Shown here: piece after piece, positions 1 to 7,312 of the stretch
How positions within the stretch are numbered: the stretch's first letter is position 1
Layout of the letters: the number at the start of each line of letters is the position of its first letter
Assembly: GCA_948695535.1 (NCBI GenBank)
Contig: CAPRTS010000004.1
Span: 1-64,000, forward strand
Direction of reading: 5' to 3'
Length of the DNA: 64,000 bases
Source: an uncultured Eubacteriales bacterium
GTDB lineage: Bacteria > Bacillota > Clostridia > Christensenellales > UBA1242
Position numbers and translations under genes: made by a program
The notes under the pieces: model-generated
Told to the model about the DNA's origin: nothing
Database searches by the model: none
The model's input: only the letters and a program-made list of their open reading frames with translations

Positions 1-2
1 TG

Positions 3-197
3 ATCATTATTGTGATCGCGGTAGCGGCGTTCATTGGGGCATTGGTGGGCATTGGCCTGGCGGTGCGCAGCCACGACCGCACCCCGAAACCGGCCAAGGA
101 GAAGCCAGCCAAAAAAGACAAGTCCAAGTCAAAGGATAAAGACACCAACCAAACAACCGACGTCGCCCAGACTGCGTCTGCCGATAACGCCAACTAA
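3..197 (+). CDS. C-terminal end of a membrane protein (cut by the window edge)
   Basis: The reading frame is open from the left edge, so this is probably the tail of a longer gene rather than a 61-residue protein starting at the GTG at 12. A hydrophobic stretch of about 20 residues (rich in Ile, Val, Ala, Gly) is followed by RSHDR and then about 40 residues dominated by Lys, Pro, Asp, Thr and Ala. This looks like one transmembrane helix with a charged, disordered tail, most simply cytoplasmic by the positive-inside rule. Similar Lys/Ala-rich tails occur on other proteins in this window. No family can be assigned. Confidence 0.5.
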   Translation: MIIVIAVAAFIGALVGIGLAVRSHDRTPKPAKEKPAKKDKSKSKDKDTNQTTDVAQTASADNAN

Positions 198-224
198 ATA
201 TAAAAACGACCCGGATAGGTCGTT
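190..224 (-). terminator. intrinsic terminator of the 247-819 gene
   Basis: A perfect 7-bp stem, AACGACC at 205-211 and GGTCGTT at 218-224, closes a 6-nt loop. Read on the minus strand it is followed by TTTTTATATTT, a U-rich tail. It lies 23 nt past the stop of the minus-strand gene, so it fits that gene. There is no U tract on the plus-strand side. Confidence 0.75.
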
Positions 225-246
225 ACTAGGCAACACTATTGGTGGT

Positions 247-819
247 TTAATCTTTGCTGGCTTTAATTTGCATGGTTTGGGTTAGCGGGTTGGGTACTCT
301 GCCGGTTAATTGTTGCGCGGCCGCCACGATGTCGTTAATTTCGTGTTCAATTTCGCGCAGGATGTCGTCTTGTGGCGTCATAGTTTCTTGGCGTTCGTAG
401 AAAGTGCGTTTGTTTTGGTTATATTTAACGCAATAAATGATCCCGGGAACAATGGCGCATATAGTGCCTAAAATAAACGCACACCAATTAAAGTGGGGTT
501 GCAGTCCGTATTGCGCAGTCACGGCTTTAACGTATTCCTTGGTATAACGGCCGCCCATCATCTCAAAGGCCGTGCGGTGGGCTTGGGCTTCGTTATAACG
601 ATTCTCCAAATTGGCAAATTCAAAGTATAGGGGGTTTTCTTTGTCACGTTGAAATGTCAGTTTATTGAAAGTGGCAAACACGGTGTTGGTGTCATCCAAT
701 TCTTCGCAAGAGTTATTGCTGACCAAATGCCAGCCGAACAACTCGTAAGTCTTAATAGTGGTCTCAATCGCGGTTTTATCTTCGGGATAAACGGGGATAA
801 CGCGTATTTCTTTTAACAT
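247..819 (-). CDS. hypothetical membrane protein
   Basis: A 190-residue protein of unrecognised family. The N-terminal ~100 residues are soluble and charged (starting MLKEIRVIPVYPEDK). They are followed by one or two closely spaced hydrophobic segments around residues 110-130 (CAFILGTICAIVPGIIYCV) and a polar C-terminal region likely to be helical. The start is supported by a near-perfect Shine-Dalgarno AAGGAGG about 5 nt upstream of ATG. It is transcribed alone, convergent with the cut-off gene at the left edge and divergent from the SbcD-like gene, and ends at a clear terminator. No function is proposed. Confidence 0.7.
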   Translation of the reverse strand: MLKEIRVIPVYPEDKTAIETTIKTYELFGWHLVSNNSCEELDDTNTVFATFNKLTFQRDKENPLYFEFANLENRYNEAQAHRTAFEMMGGRYTKEYVKAVTAQYGLQPHFNWCAFILGTICAIVPGIIYCVKYNQNKRTFYERQETMTPQDDILREIEHEINDIVAAAQQLTGRVPNPLTQTMQIKASKD

Positions 820-912
820 GTAAACCTCCTTAGTTGGTTACTCTTTTATACTCTAAATTTTTGCCGGGCGTCAAGTGAAATCTTGAGTGTCGCCACTTTC
901 TCAAGAGAACGG

Positions 913-941
913 TTGCCGGTTTGAACAGTAAATGGTATATA
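913..941 (+). promoter_or_regulatory. promoter of the SbcD-like operon, predicted leaderless start
   Basis: TTGCCG at 913-918, 17-bp spacer, TATATA at 936-941. The last base of the -10 is 6 nt from the ATG at 948, so the expected +1 is the A of the start codon. No Shine-Dalgarno sequence precedes the ATG. Confidence 0.6.
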
Positions 942-947
942 AAAGTA

Positions 948-2012
948 ATGAAAATTATTCACGCGGCGGATTTACATTTGGGTTCACGCTTGGTGTCGAA
1001 ATTCCCGACGGAAATTACTGAACAACGTCGCAGTGAAGTACGGGGTGCGTTCCAGCGACTGGTGGCTTACGCCGCTGAAAACGACGTGGCGGCAATTTTG
1101 TTGGCCGGTGACGTGTTCGACAGTGACCATCCGTTCAAAAAGGATAAGGAATTATTTTACAACGTGATTGCCGATCACCCGCAAATCCAGTTTTATTATT
1201 TGCGTGGCAACCATGACGTCGCGACGTCCCCAGACGTGAATTACGAGAACTTACACTATTTTGGTACGCAATGGCAAAGTTACCAACTGGACGGGGTAAC
1301 GATTGCGGGTTTAGAAATTAACGAACATAATGCAACTGCGCTGTACACAACGTTAAACTTAGCCCCTAACGCGACTAATCTTGTTATGTTGCATGGTGAA
1401 ATTAGTGACCGTGATGGTAACGGAAAAATTAACTTAAAAAAACTACGGGATAAGTATATTGACTATTTAGCCTTGGGACATATTCACAAACCGCAAGCAG
1501 GGCGATTGGATGACCGCGGGGTCTACGTTTATCCCGGTTGTTTAGAAGGACGGGGTTTTGATGAAATTGGCGAACATGGCTTTGCCTTGATAAGCATTGA
1601 AAACGGTGAAATCAGTCACCAATGGGTGCCTTTTGCAACGCGAATAATTAGTGAGCAAAATGTGGACGTCACGGGGTGTGACAGTGCCTATGCCGTCTTT
1701 AAACGTGTCCAACAGCAAGTGACTTTCGTGCCCCGTAATCTTTACCGTATAAACTTGGTAGGAACAATCACTTTTGCTGACGAAACCTTAGCCCTTGATG
1801 TGCGAACTAATTTACAGGGGCAATGTTATTTCCTTGACGTGAAAGACCAAACTAAACACCAAATTGATTTGACGGCCTACGCCAAAGATTTGTCGCTACG
1901 TGGCGAGTTCGTGCGGGCAGTACAGGCGGACGGTAATCTTAACGAAAGCGAACGGCAACGCATTATCAATTATGGTTTGCAAGCACTAAGCGGGGAGCAG
2001 TGGCCATTATGA
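948..2012 (+). CDS. SbcD-like DNA repair exonuclease subunit (YhaO-type metallophosphoesterase)
   Basis: A calcineurin-like metallophosphoesterase of 354 residues. The two-metal motifs run in order: DLHLG close to the N-terminus, GDVFDSD, RGNHD, HGEI and GHIHKP. This is the pattern of SbcD/Mre11/YhaO nucleases, which process double-strand breaks and hairpin ends with an SbcC/Rad50-type ATPase. The ATG at 948 is preferred over an upstream in-frame TTG because the conserved domain begins there and a promoter places +1 on that codon. The stop overlaps the start of the ATPase gene (ATGA), so the two are translationally coupled and probably form a complex. YhaO is the closest type because the partner gene is YhaN-like. 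Confidence 0.85.
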   Translation: MKIIHAADLHLGSRLVSKFPTEITEQRRSEVRGAFQRLVAYAAENDVAAILLAGDVFDSDHPFKKDKELFYNVIADHPQIQFYYLRGNHDVATSPDVNYENLHYFGTQWQSYQLDGVTIAGLEINEHNATALYTTLNLAPNATNLVMLHGEISDRDGNGKINLKKLRDKYIDYLALGHIHKPQAGRLDDRGVYVYPGCLEGRGFDEIGEHGFALISIENGEISHQWVPFATRIISEQNVDVTGCDSAYAVFKRVQQQVTFVPRNLYRINLVGTITFADETLALDVRTNLQGQCYFLDVKDQTKHQIDLTAYAKDLSLRGEFVRAVQADGNLNESERQRIINYGLQALSGEQWPL

Positions 2013-4180
2013 AATTACTGAGTTGTTATATTGAGAATTTTGGTAAAATTAAAGCTCAAACTTTTAATTTCCCATCAGGGTTGACGTCATTCTTAAAAAG
2101 TAATGGGGAAGGCAAAACCACCCTAGCAGTTTTTTTAAAAGCTATGTTTTACGGCTTAGAAGGTTGTCGCAAAAACAGTAAAGACTTCAATGATCGTCAA
2201 CATTTTTACCCTTTTGCGGGTGGTATTTTTGGTGGTAATGTGGTTTTTGAATACCATGGCAAAACCTACAAAATTGAACGCACGTTTGACGAAAAAAGTG
2301 AGACCAAAGATTCTTGCCGTGTTTATTGTAATGGCGGGCTATACACCAAATGGCACGATCCCCTTGGTGAACAAATATGGGGCTTAGACAAGACTTCGTT
2401 TGAACGTACGATTTATCTTACCGCTGCGGACATCGAATTGGCGGCTACTGACAGTATCAACAGTAAACTTAATAACGTAGTGGTTGGCGGTGATGATGCT
2501 AGCAATTTAACGGCTGCCATTGCCCAGTTGCAAACATACGCTAAACGTTTTAAGAAAAATAATGGTAATGATTTACTCACTACCGAAAGCCAACGCGTGC
2601 ATGCCTTGGAAGCCCAAATTGCCAATACGGAAATTGTTAAAGCAAGTTTGCCTCAACAGTATGTCGCTTTGCAAAATTATGATGACCGCCTAACCGCCTT
2701 ACGTGAACAGTTGCAGAACGTGCAAGGGCAAGCGGCGGTGGTTGAGCAGTGGCGTACTTATGATACTTGGTGCGCCGAAGCCAACCAAGCCGAACAAACT
2801 AGGGTTAAACTTGGCGAACAATACCCCCAGGGGTTGTGTACAAGAGATGAACTGGTGGCTATTAAACAAACAGCAACCGAGTATCAGATCTTGCAGGCAC
2901 AGCAATCAATCACACCCAAGGATAAACAACACCGCTTGCCTACTGCCACTGTGGTGCAGGATTTACAAAGTAAATTACAAGACTACGTTGCGTTAGAACA
3001 GGAAGCGGCGACAATCCCGGATTGGTTGGTCAATGGTACAGCAACCAAGCCACAATCCTTGCGAACTTATGCGTGGTTGGCTGCCATTGCTTTGGTCGTG
3101 TTGTCGGCGGGGGTTGGGTTAATTTTTCTACAAACCCTAGTCGGGATTATTATTACCGTGGCCGGCGGCATTGGTCTATTGGCAGTAGCGTTTGGTTACC
3201 TTAATCGTAAGGTTAATTTAACCGCACAAGTGCCGAACCCCGCAAAGCGAGCCTGGCAAATACGTCGTGACCAATTAGTTGATCAGTTACGTGCAACCTT
3301 AGTTCGTTATGGTTATACCGCTGAACAAGGAGTTGTCGTGGCAATTACTAACTTAGTTAACGATTATCAGCAGAGTTTAACCAACGCGGATTTATCAGCC
3401 AAAATTACTGCTTGTCAAAAGAAACTGCAAAAATTTTGTACACATTTTGCGTTAGACACTGCTGATTATGGTGCAGCGTTAGCAAAAATTGAACGTGATC
3501 TTAATCTGTACCAGCAAGCCCAAAACGACGTTATTCGGTTGCGCGCTAAGGCTCAGCAATACGCAGCCGACCACCACTTGACTAAACGACCCGACCAAGC
3601 AGTGACGGCGGTTGCGATATTAAATGACGAACTGGGAACAATTATGAACGAACGGGCGAACTTGTTGCAAACGCTTACCGAAGCCGAAAGTACGGTTGAA
3701 AAATTGGATGATTTAATACAAGAACGTGATGCCGCCCGGGCTCGCCAAAAGGAATACCAAACCACTTATCTTTTATTGCAAAAAACAATTGGTTATTTGC
3801 AAATTGCAGCCAACAATTTGCAAGAACGTTACTTGCGTCCCATTAAAGACCAATTTGTGCAGTACGCAAATTTGTTAGAAAAGACTATTGGTGAAAAACT
3901 GGTAATGAACAGTAAATTCGCCATTATGTACGAACATAATGGTCTTAATCGTAGCAGCCAGCATCTTAGTGCGGGGCAAAAAAGTATTTGTGCTTTGTGT
4001 TTCCGTTTGACATTGATTGATAATATGTTTACCGATGAAAAGCCGTTTTTAATTTTGGATGACCCATTCGTGCATTTAGATGCGGAACATTTAACAAAGG
4101 CCAAAAGTTTGTTGCACGAATTGGCGCGTGATAAACAAATTGTTTACTTTACTTGCCACGCCAGCCGTGACTTGCGTTAA
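2009..4180 (+). CDS. SbcC/YhaN-like ATPase with central membrane segments
   Basis: A 723-residue SMC-like ATPase. The N-terminus has the Walker A variant SNGEGKTT (about residue 33). The C-terminus has the ABC signature LSAGQKS and the Walker B LILDDPFVHLD. The central part is rich in Gln, Ala and Leu and predicted to be coiled coil. It is interrupted near residues 355-400 by two hydrophobic stretches, a hallmark of the YhaN subgroup rather than cytosolic SbcC. It is expected to bind DNA ends and drive the upstream nuclease, perhaps at the membrane. The ATG at 2009 overlaps the upstream stop, with GGGGAG about 11 nt before it. An alternative GTG at 2000 is less likely because the SD would be too close. 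Confidence 0.85.
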   Translation: MKLLSCYIENFGKIKAQTFNFPSGLTSFLKSNGEGKTTLAVFLKAMFYGLEGCRKNSKDFNDRQHFYPFAGGIFGGNVVFEYHGKTYKIERTFDEKSETKDSCRVYCNGGLYTKWHDPLGEQIWGLDKTSFERTIYLTAADIELAATDSINSKLNNVVVGGDDASNLTAAIAQLQTYAKRFKKNNGNDLLTTESQRVHALEAQIANTEIVKASLPQQYVALQNYDDRLTALREQLQNVQGQAAVVEQWRTYDTWCAEANQAEQTRVKLGEQYPQGLCTRDELVAIKQTATEYQILQAQQSITPKDKQHRLPTATVVQDLQSKLQDYVALEQEAATIPDWLVNGTATKPQSLRTYAWLAAIALVVLSAGVGLIFLQTLVGIIITVAGGIGLLAVAFGYLNRKVNLTAQVPNPAKRAWQIRRDQLVDQLRATLVRYGYTAEQGVVVAITNLVNDYQQSLTNADLSAKITACQKKLQKFCTHFALDTADYGAALAKIERDLNLYQQAQNDVIRLRAKAQQYAADHHLTKRPDQAVTAVAILNDELGTIMNERANLLQTLTEAESTVEKLDDLIQERDAARARQKEYQTTYLLLQKTIGYLQIAANNLQERYLRPIKDQFVQYANLLEKTIGEKLVMNSKFAIMYEHNGLNRSSQHLSAGQKSICALCFRLTLIDNMFTDEKPFLILDDPFVHLDAEHLTKAKSLLHELARDKQIVYFTCHASRDLR

Positions 4181-4216
4181 ACTAAACTATTGAATGACGG
4201 TGCCAAAAAAATAGTT

Positions 4217-4222
4217 TATAAT
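4217..4222 (+). promoter_or_regulatory. -10 box upstream of the glycosyltransferase operon
   Basis: A consensus TATAAT sits 18 nt before the GTG start at 4241, giving an expected leader of about 12 nt that just includes the AAGGGG Shine-Dalgarno. No convincing -35 lies 16-18 bp upstream. An 8-bp inverted repeat (AAACTATT at 4183, AATAGTTT ending beside the -10) flanks it. Confidence 0.4.
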
Positions 4223-4240
4223 TAACGATAAGGGGTAGCA

Positions 4241-5254
4241 GTGCTAACAGACAAAAATGATTTACTTGCTGTTATCGTGCCAGTTTACAACGTGGCACCT
4301 TATTTAGCCCGTTGCGTAAACAGTATTCGCGAACAAACTTACGCCAACCTGGAAATAATAATGGTGGACGATGGTTCTACCGATGGCAGCGGTGCACTGT
4401 GCGATGACTATGCTAATCTTGACCAGCGGATCAAAGTAATTCACCAAAAAAACTGTGGTTTGTCGGCGGCGCGCAATACGGGTTTAACGCACGTTACCGC
4501 CCGTTACGTCACCTTTGTAGACAGTGACGATTACCTTGAACGTGATTACATGCGCGTACTATATGCTACTTTGCAAGATGCTGACGCACCGTTGGCAATT
4601 TGTGGGGTTAATACGATTGATATGCACGGGCAAGTGACAACGAATGTGCATGGTGAACGCATGGTATGTACACCAAGAGCAGCGTTAATGATTATGTTGC
4701 AAGGCAATGGTATTGTGCCAGAAACAGCTTACGCTAAGTTATACGCTGTGGCTTTATTTGAACAGATTAAATTTCCTGTCGGACGTCTACATGAAGACGT
4801 GGCGATTATGCCCCAGTTATTAACTTTGTGTGATAAAGTGGCAATTTATGCGGTGCCTTTATATAATTATTGTTTGCGTGCGGATTCGTTAACCACCGGT
4901 AGTATGCGAATGTTAATGCATGCCGATTATTGGTTTTATCATGAGGCGGCATATGCGTATGCAAGAACTACTTATCCCGCAGACGTCAATGAGATCGACT
5001 GTTGTGAAATGCGGATGAAATTATGGGCGTACCAATATTTAGTGATAATGAACGGTGTTGATCCGACTTTGAAACGACAACTTTGGCGTTATCTTAAACA
5101 GAAACGGGGGATGGTATTGCGCCATAAAATTTTGTCGCCGCGGGAGCAACAATTGCTCCTTCGTACTTACTGGGGACGTTGGGGATTCACCGTTTACTGC
5201 CGCTTACGTGAATACTGGCATAAATTACGAGCTAAGTTGCGAGGTAAACGCTGA
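4241..5254 (+). CDS. family 2 glycosyltransferase (first of three paralogues)
   Basis: A 337-residue GT-A fold glycosyltransferase. The N-terminal catalytic domain has the GT2 signatures VPVYNVAPYL, MVDDGSTDGS, GLSAARNTG and FVDSDDYL, the last carrying the metal- and nucleotide-binding aspartates. LHEDVAIMPQ near residue 185 is the acceptor-side ED motif. The C-terminal ~100 residues are helical and basic. It probably transfers a sugar from a nucleotide sugar onto a cell-surface polysaccharide or teichoic-acid-like polymer; the acceptor cannot be told. The start is GTG with AAGGGG 5 nt upstream. It is the first gene of a three-gene operon with one-base stop/start overlap to the next. Confidence 0.85.
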   Translation: MLTDKNDLLAVIVPVYNVAPYLARCVNSIREQTYANLEIIMVDDGSTDGSGALCDDYANLDQRIKVIHQKNCGLSAARNTGLTHVTARYVTFVDSDDYLERDYMRVLYATLQDADAPLAICGVNTIDMHGQVTTNVHGERMVCTPRAALMIMLQGNGIVPETAYAKLYAVALFEQIKFPVGRLHEDVAIMPQLLTLCDKVAIYAVPLYNYCLRADSLTTGSMRMLMHADYWFYHEAAYAYARTTYPADVNEIDCCEMRMKLWAYQYLVIMNGVDPTLKRQLWRYLKQKRGMVLRHKILSPREQQLLLRTYWGRWGFTVYCRLREYWHKLRAKLRGKR

Positions 5255-6243
5255 TGGCGAAGATTGGTATTATTATACCTGTTTATAATGTGGCGCCTTA
5301 TTTATCCCGCTGTTTGTCCAGCGTTTTGGCTCAAACATTTACGGATTGGCAACTGCTTTTAGTGGACGACGGCTCCACCGACAATAGTGGTAAAATTTGT
5401 GACAAGTATGCTGCCTGCGATCAACGCATTCAGGTGTTGCATCAAGCCAACGCTGGGGCAGCGGCCGCGCGCAATGTTGGCTTGGACGTTAACACGGCTG
5501 AATACTTGACTTTTATTGACGCAGACGATTATGTTGAGCCTAATTACTTAACGGCCTTGTGGGGCGTTTTGCAGACACACCAAACGCCATTAGCAGTTTG
5601 TGGTACAATGCGTCATGATGCCAGGGGGCAAACCGAGTCGCGGACCGCTATGCCGGCGACGGTAATGACCGCCAAAACCGTATTAACCTGCTTACTACGG
5701 GGAGATGACCCAATTACCAGTGGCCCCTACGCTAAACTATACCACCGTGATTTATTTCGTAAATTACGTTTCCCTGTTGGACACATAAGTGAAGACTTGG
5801 CCATTATGTACCAAATAGTAGCACAATGTGAGCGTATCGCTGCGGTGTCACTGCCATTATATCATTACGTTTACCAACCAACTTCGGTCACGGCCACCAC
5901 GCAGCTAACGATAGCGTTTCTTGATTATTTCCGTTATTATCAAGCGATGGCGGATTACATGGTGGCTACTTACCCCGATTTACGTACGGAGTGTGAACGG
6001 CAAATGATGTTACGCTATCTTGATGGTTGGCGTGACGTGATGTGTGCTCGCGGTGTGCCGAGGGCTTACCAACGCCAGTTGTGGCAATGGCTTAAAGAAC
6101 ACCGTGCTTACGCCTTACGACACCATTTAGTTCCTGAACACGCACGTTACTTGCGGGCAACTTATCTTGGTCGCGTGGGAACTACCGTGGCGTGGCGAAT
6201 AATACAAAAGATACGCGGTTTGGACAAACGGAGGCAGCAATGA
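5254..6243 (+). CDS. family 2 glycosyltransferase (second of three paralogues)
   Basis: A 329-residue GT2 enzyme with the same architecture as its neighbours: IIPVYNVAPYLSRC, LVDDGSTDNS, AGAAAARNVG and FIDADDYV in the GT-A domain, then ISEDLAIMYQ and a basic helical tail. It keeps all nucleotide-sugar and metal-binding motifs, so it should be active. The start ATG shares one base with the preceding TGA, with GAGGT about 10 nt upstream. Similarity along the whole length, including the tail ending LRATYLGR, indicates tandem duplication with divergence. The three enzymes probably add different sugars, or different linkages, to one surface glycan. Confidence 0.85.
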   Translation: MAKIGIIIPVYNVAPYLSRCLSSVLAQTFTDWQLLLVDDGSTDNSGKICDKYAACDQRIQVLHQANAGAAAARNVGLDVNTAEYLTFIDADDYVEPNYLTALWGVLQTHQTPLAVCGTMRHDARGQTESRTAMPATVMTAKTVLTCLLRGDDPITSGPYAKLYHRDLFRKLRFPVGHISEDLAIMYQIVAQCERIAAVSLPLYHYVYQPTSVTATTQLTIAFLDYFRYYQAMADYMVATYPDLRTECERQMMLRYLDGWRDVMCARGVPRAYQRQLWQWLKEHRAYALRHHLVPEHARYLRATYLGRVGTTVAWRIIQKIRGLDKRRQQ

Positions 6244-7229
6244 ATGAAGTAAACAAAGTTGCGGTATTGGTTCCGGTATATAACGTAGCCGAATACTTAC
6301 CGCGCTGCTTAGACAGTATTTTGGCGCAGACTTATCGTGACTTACAAGTTATTGTTGTGGATGACGGCTCGACAGACGACAGTGGCGCAATTGCTGACAC
6401 TTACGCCGCTCGCGACGCACGGGTGCAAGTAATCCACCAATCGCACAGGGGGGTGGCGGCTGCTCGTAATGCGGCGTTAAGTCAAGTAACAACCTTATAT
6501 TTAACTTTTATTGATGCTGATGATTATGTAGCCCCAACTTACGTGACAACATTGTTAAATATTCTACAAACTTACCAAACGCCACTAGCCATGGTGGGAT
6601 TACGCCGTTTAGATGAAAAAGGTCGAGCGTATACTCGTGACCAACACGGGCAAATGGCGTTGTGTACTAAAACCGTGTTGTCCACTATGATTGACGGTGA
6701 TGATCCGTTGACGATTGCTGTATATGCTAAATTATTTACAACTGCTTTATTTAGTAATGTCCATTTCCCCGTAGGGCACACCAGTGAGGATGTGGCGGTA
6801 ATGTACCAACTTGTTGCTCAATGTCCACGAATTGCTGTTGATTTAACCCCGCAGTATTATCATTGTTTCCGTCGCCAATCGGTATCGCAAGCGCTAACTA
6901 ATTATTCCAGCGTAGTCGCCGATGATCTGACTTATCACCGTCAATTTATCGCACAAGTTTGTCAAGACTATCCAGAACTGCAAGCAAATTGTGAACGTTG
7001 GCTTTTGTTGATCCATTTGTCCCAATGGTTACGTGGTCGGGGCAAAACTAACCGTGCCGTGCGTAAAGAACTATGGCAATACGTTAAAACGCACCGGCAT
7101 ACAATATTGCGGCAAAAAAAACTAACTCGCAAAGAAACATGGTTGTTGCGAGCGACCTATCTAGGCTCCGGGTTGTTCGGCCAATTATGGCTCTGGTGGC
7201 GTAAATGTATAAAAAGGCACAATATGTAG
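6240..7229 (+). CDS. family 2 glycosyltransferase (third of three paralogues)
   Basis: A 329-residue GT2 enzyme with VPVYNVAEYLPRC, VVDDGSTDDS, GVAAARNAA and FIDADDYV, then TSEDVAVMYQ and the family's basic C-terminal helices ending LRATYLGSG. The ATG at 6240 overlaps the previous TGA (ATGA) and has GGAGG 6 nt upstream, which decides the start over an upstream in-frame GTG. It is the last gene of the operon. The first NrdR-like box begins in its last codons or just beyond. No flippase or polymerase is encoded next to the three transferases, so the pathway they serve is not fixed by context. Confidence 0.85.
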   Translation: MNEVNKVAVLVPVYNVAEYLPRCLDSILAQTYRDLQVIVVDDGSTDDSGAIADTYAARDARVQVIHQSHRGVAAARNAALSQVTTLYLTFIDADDYVAPTYVTTLLNILQTYQTPLAMVGLRRLDEKGRAYTRDQHGQMALCTKTVLSTMIDGDDPLTIAVYAKLFTTALFSNVHFPVGHTSEDVAVMYQLVAQCPRIAVDLTPQYYHCFRRQSVSQALTNYSSVVADDLTYHRQFIAQVCQDYPELQANCERWLLLIHLSQWLRGRGKTNRAVRKELWQYVKTHRHTILRQKKLTRKETWLLRATYLGSGLFGQLWLWWRKCIKRHNM

Positions 7230-7268
7230 TTATTTTTTGGTTGACATAAACACAATATGTGCTACATT
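7217..7268 (+). promoter_or_regulatory. nrdDG promoter with two NrdR-like boxes
   Basis: TTGACA at 7241-7246 and TACATT at 7263-7268 (16-bp spacer) form the promoter. CACAATATGTAG occurs at 7218 and CACAATATGTGC at 7251, 33 bp apart or about three helical turns. Each contains the CAATAT half of the NrdR box consensus. One lies upstream of the -35 and the other inside the spacer. This fits NrdR repression of ribonucleotide reductase genes. The 3' half of the second box is weak. Confidence 0.6.
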
Positions 7269-7312
7269 AAGATATAAAGTCGCAAGACAAATAAAACGAA
7301 AGGGGAATTTAT

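Noticed and set aside
4183..4216. Terminator after the YhaN-like gene
   Set aside because: AAACTATT/AATAGTTT can pair but the loop is about 18 nt, the stem is AT-only and no T tract follows. It overlaps the next promoter, so it is left as an inverted repeat of unknown use.
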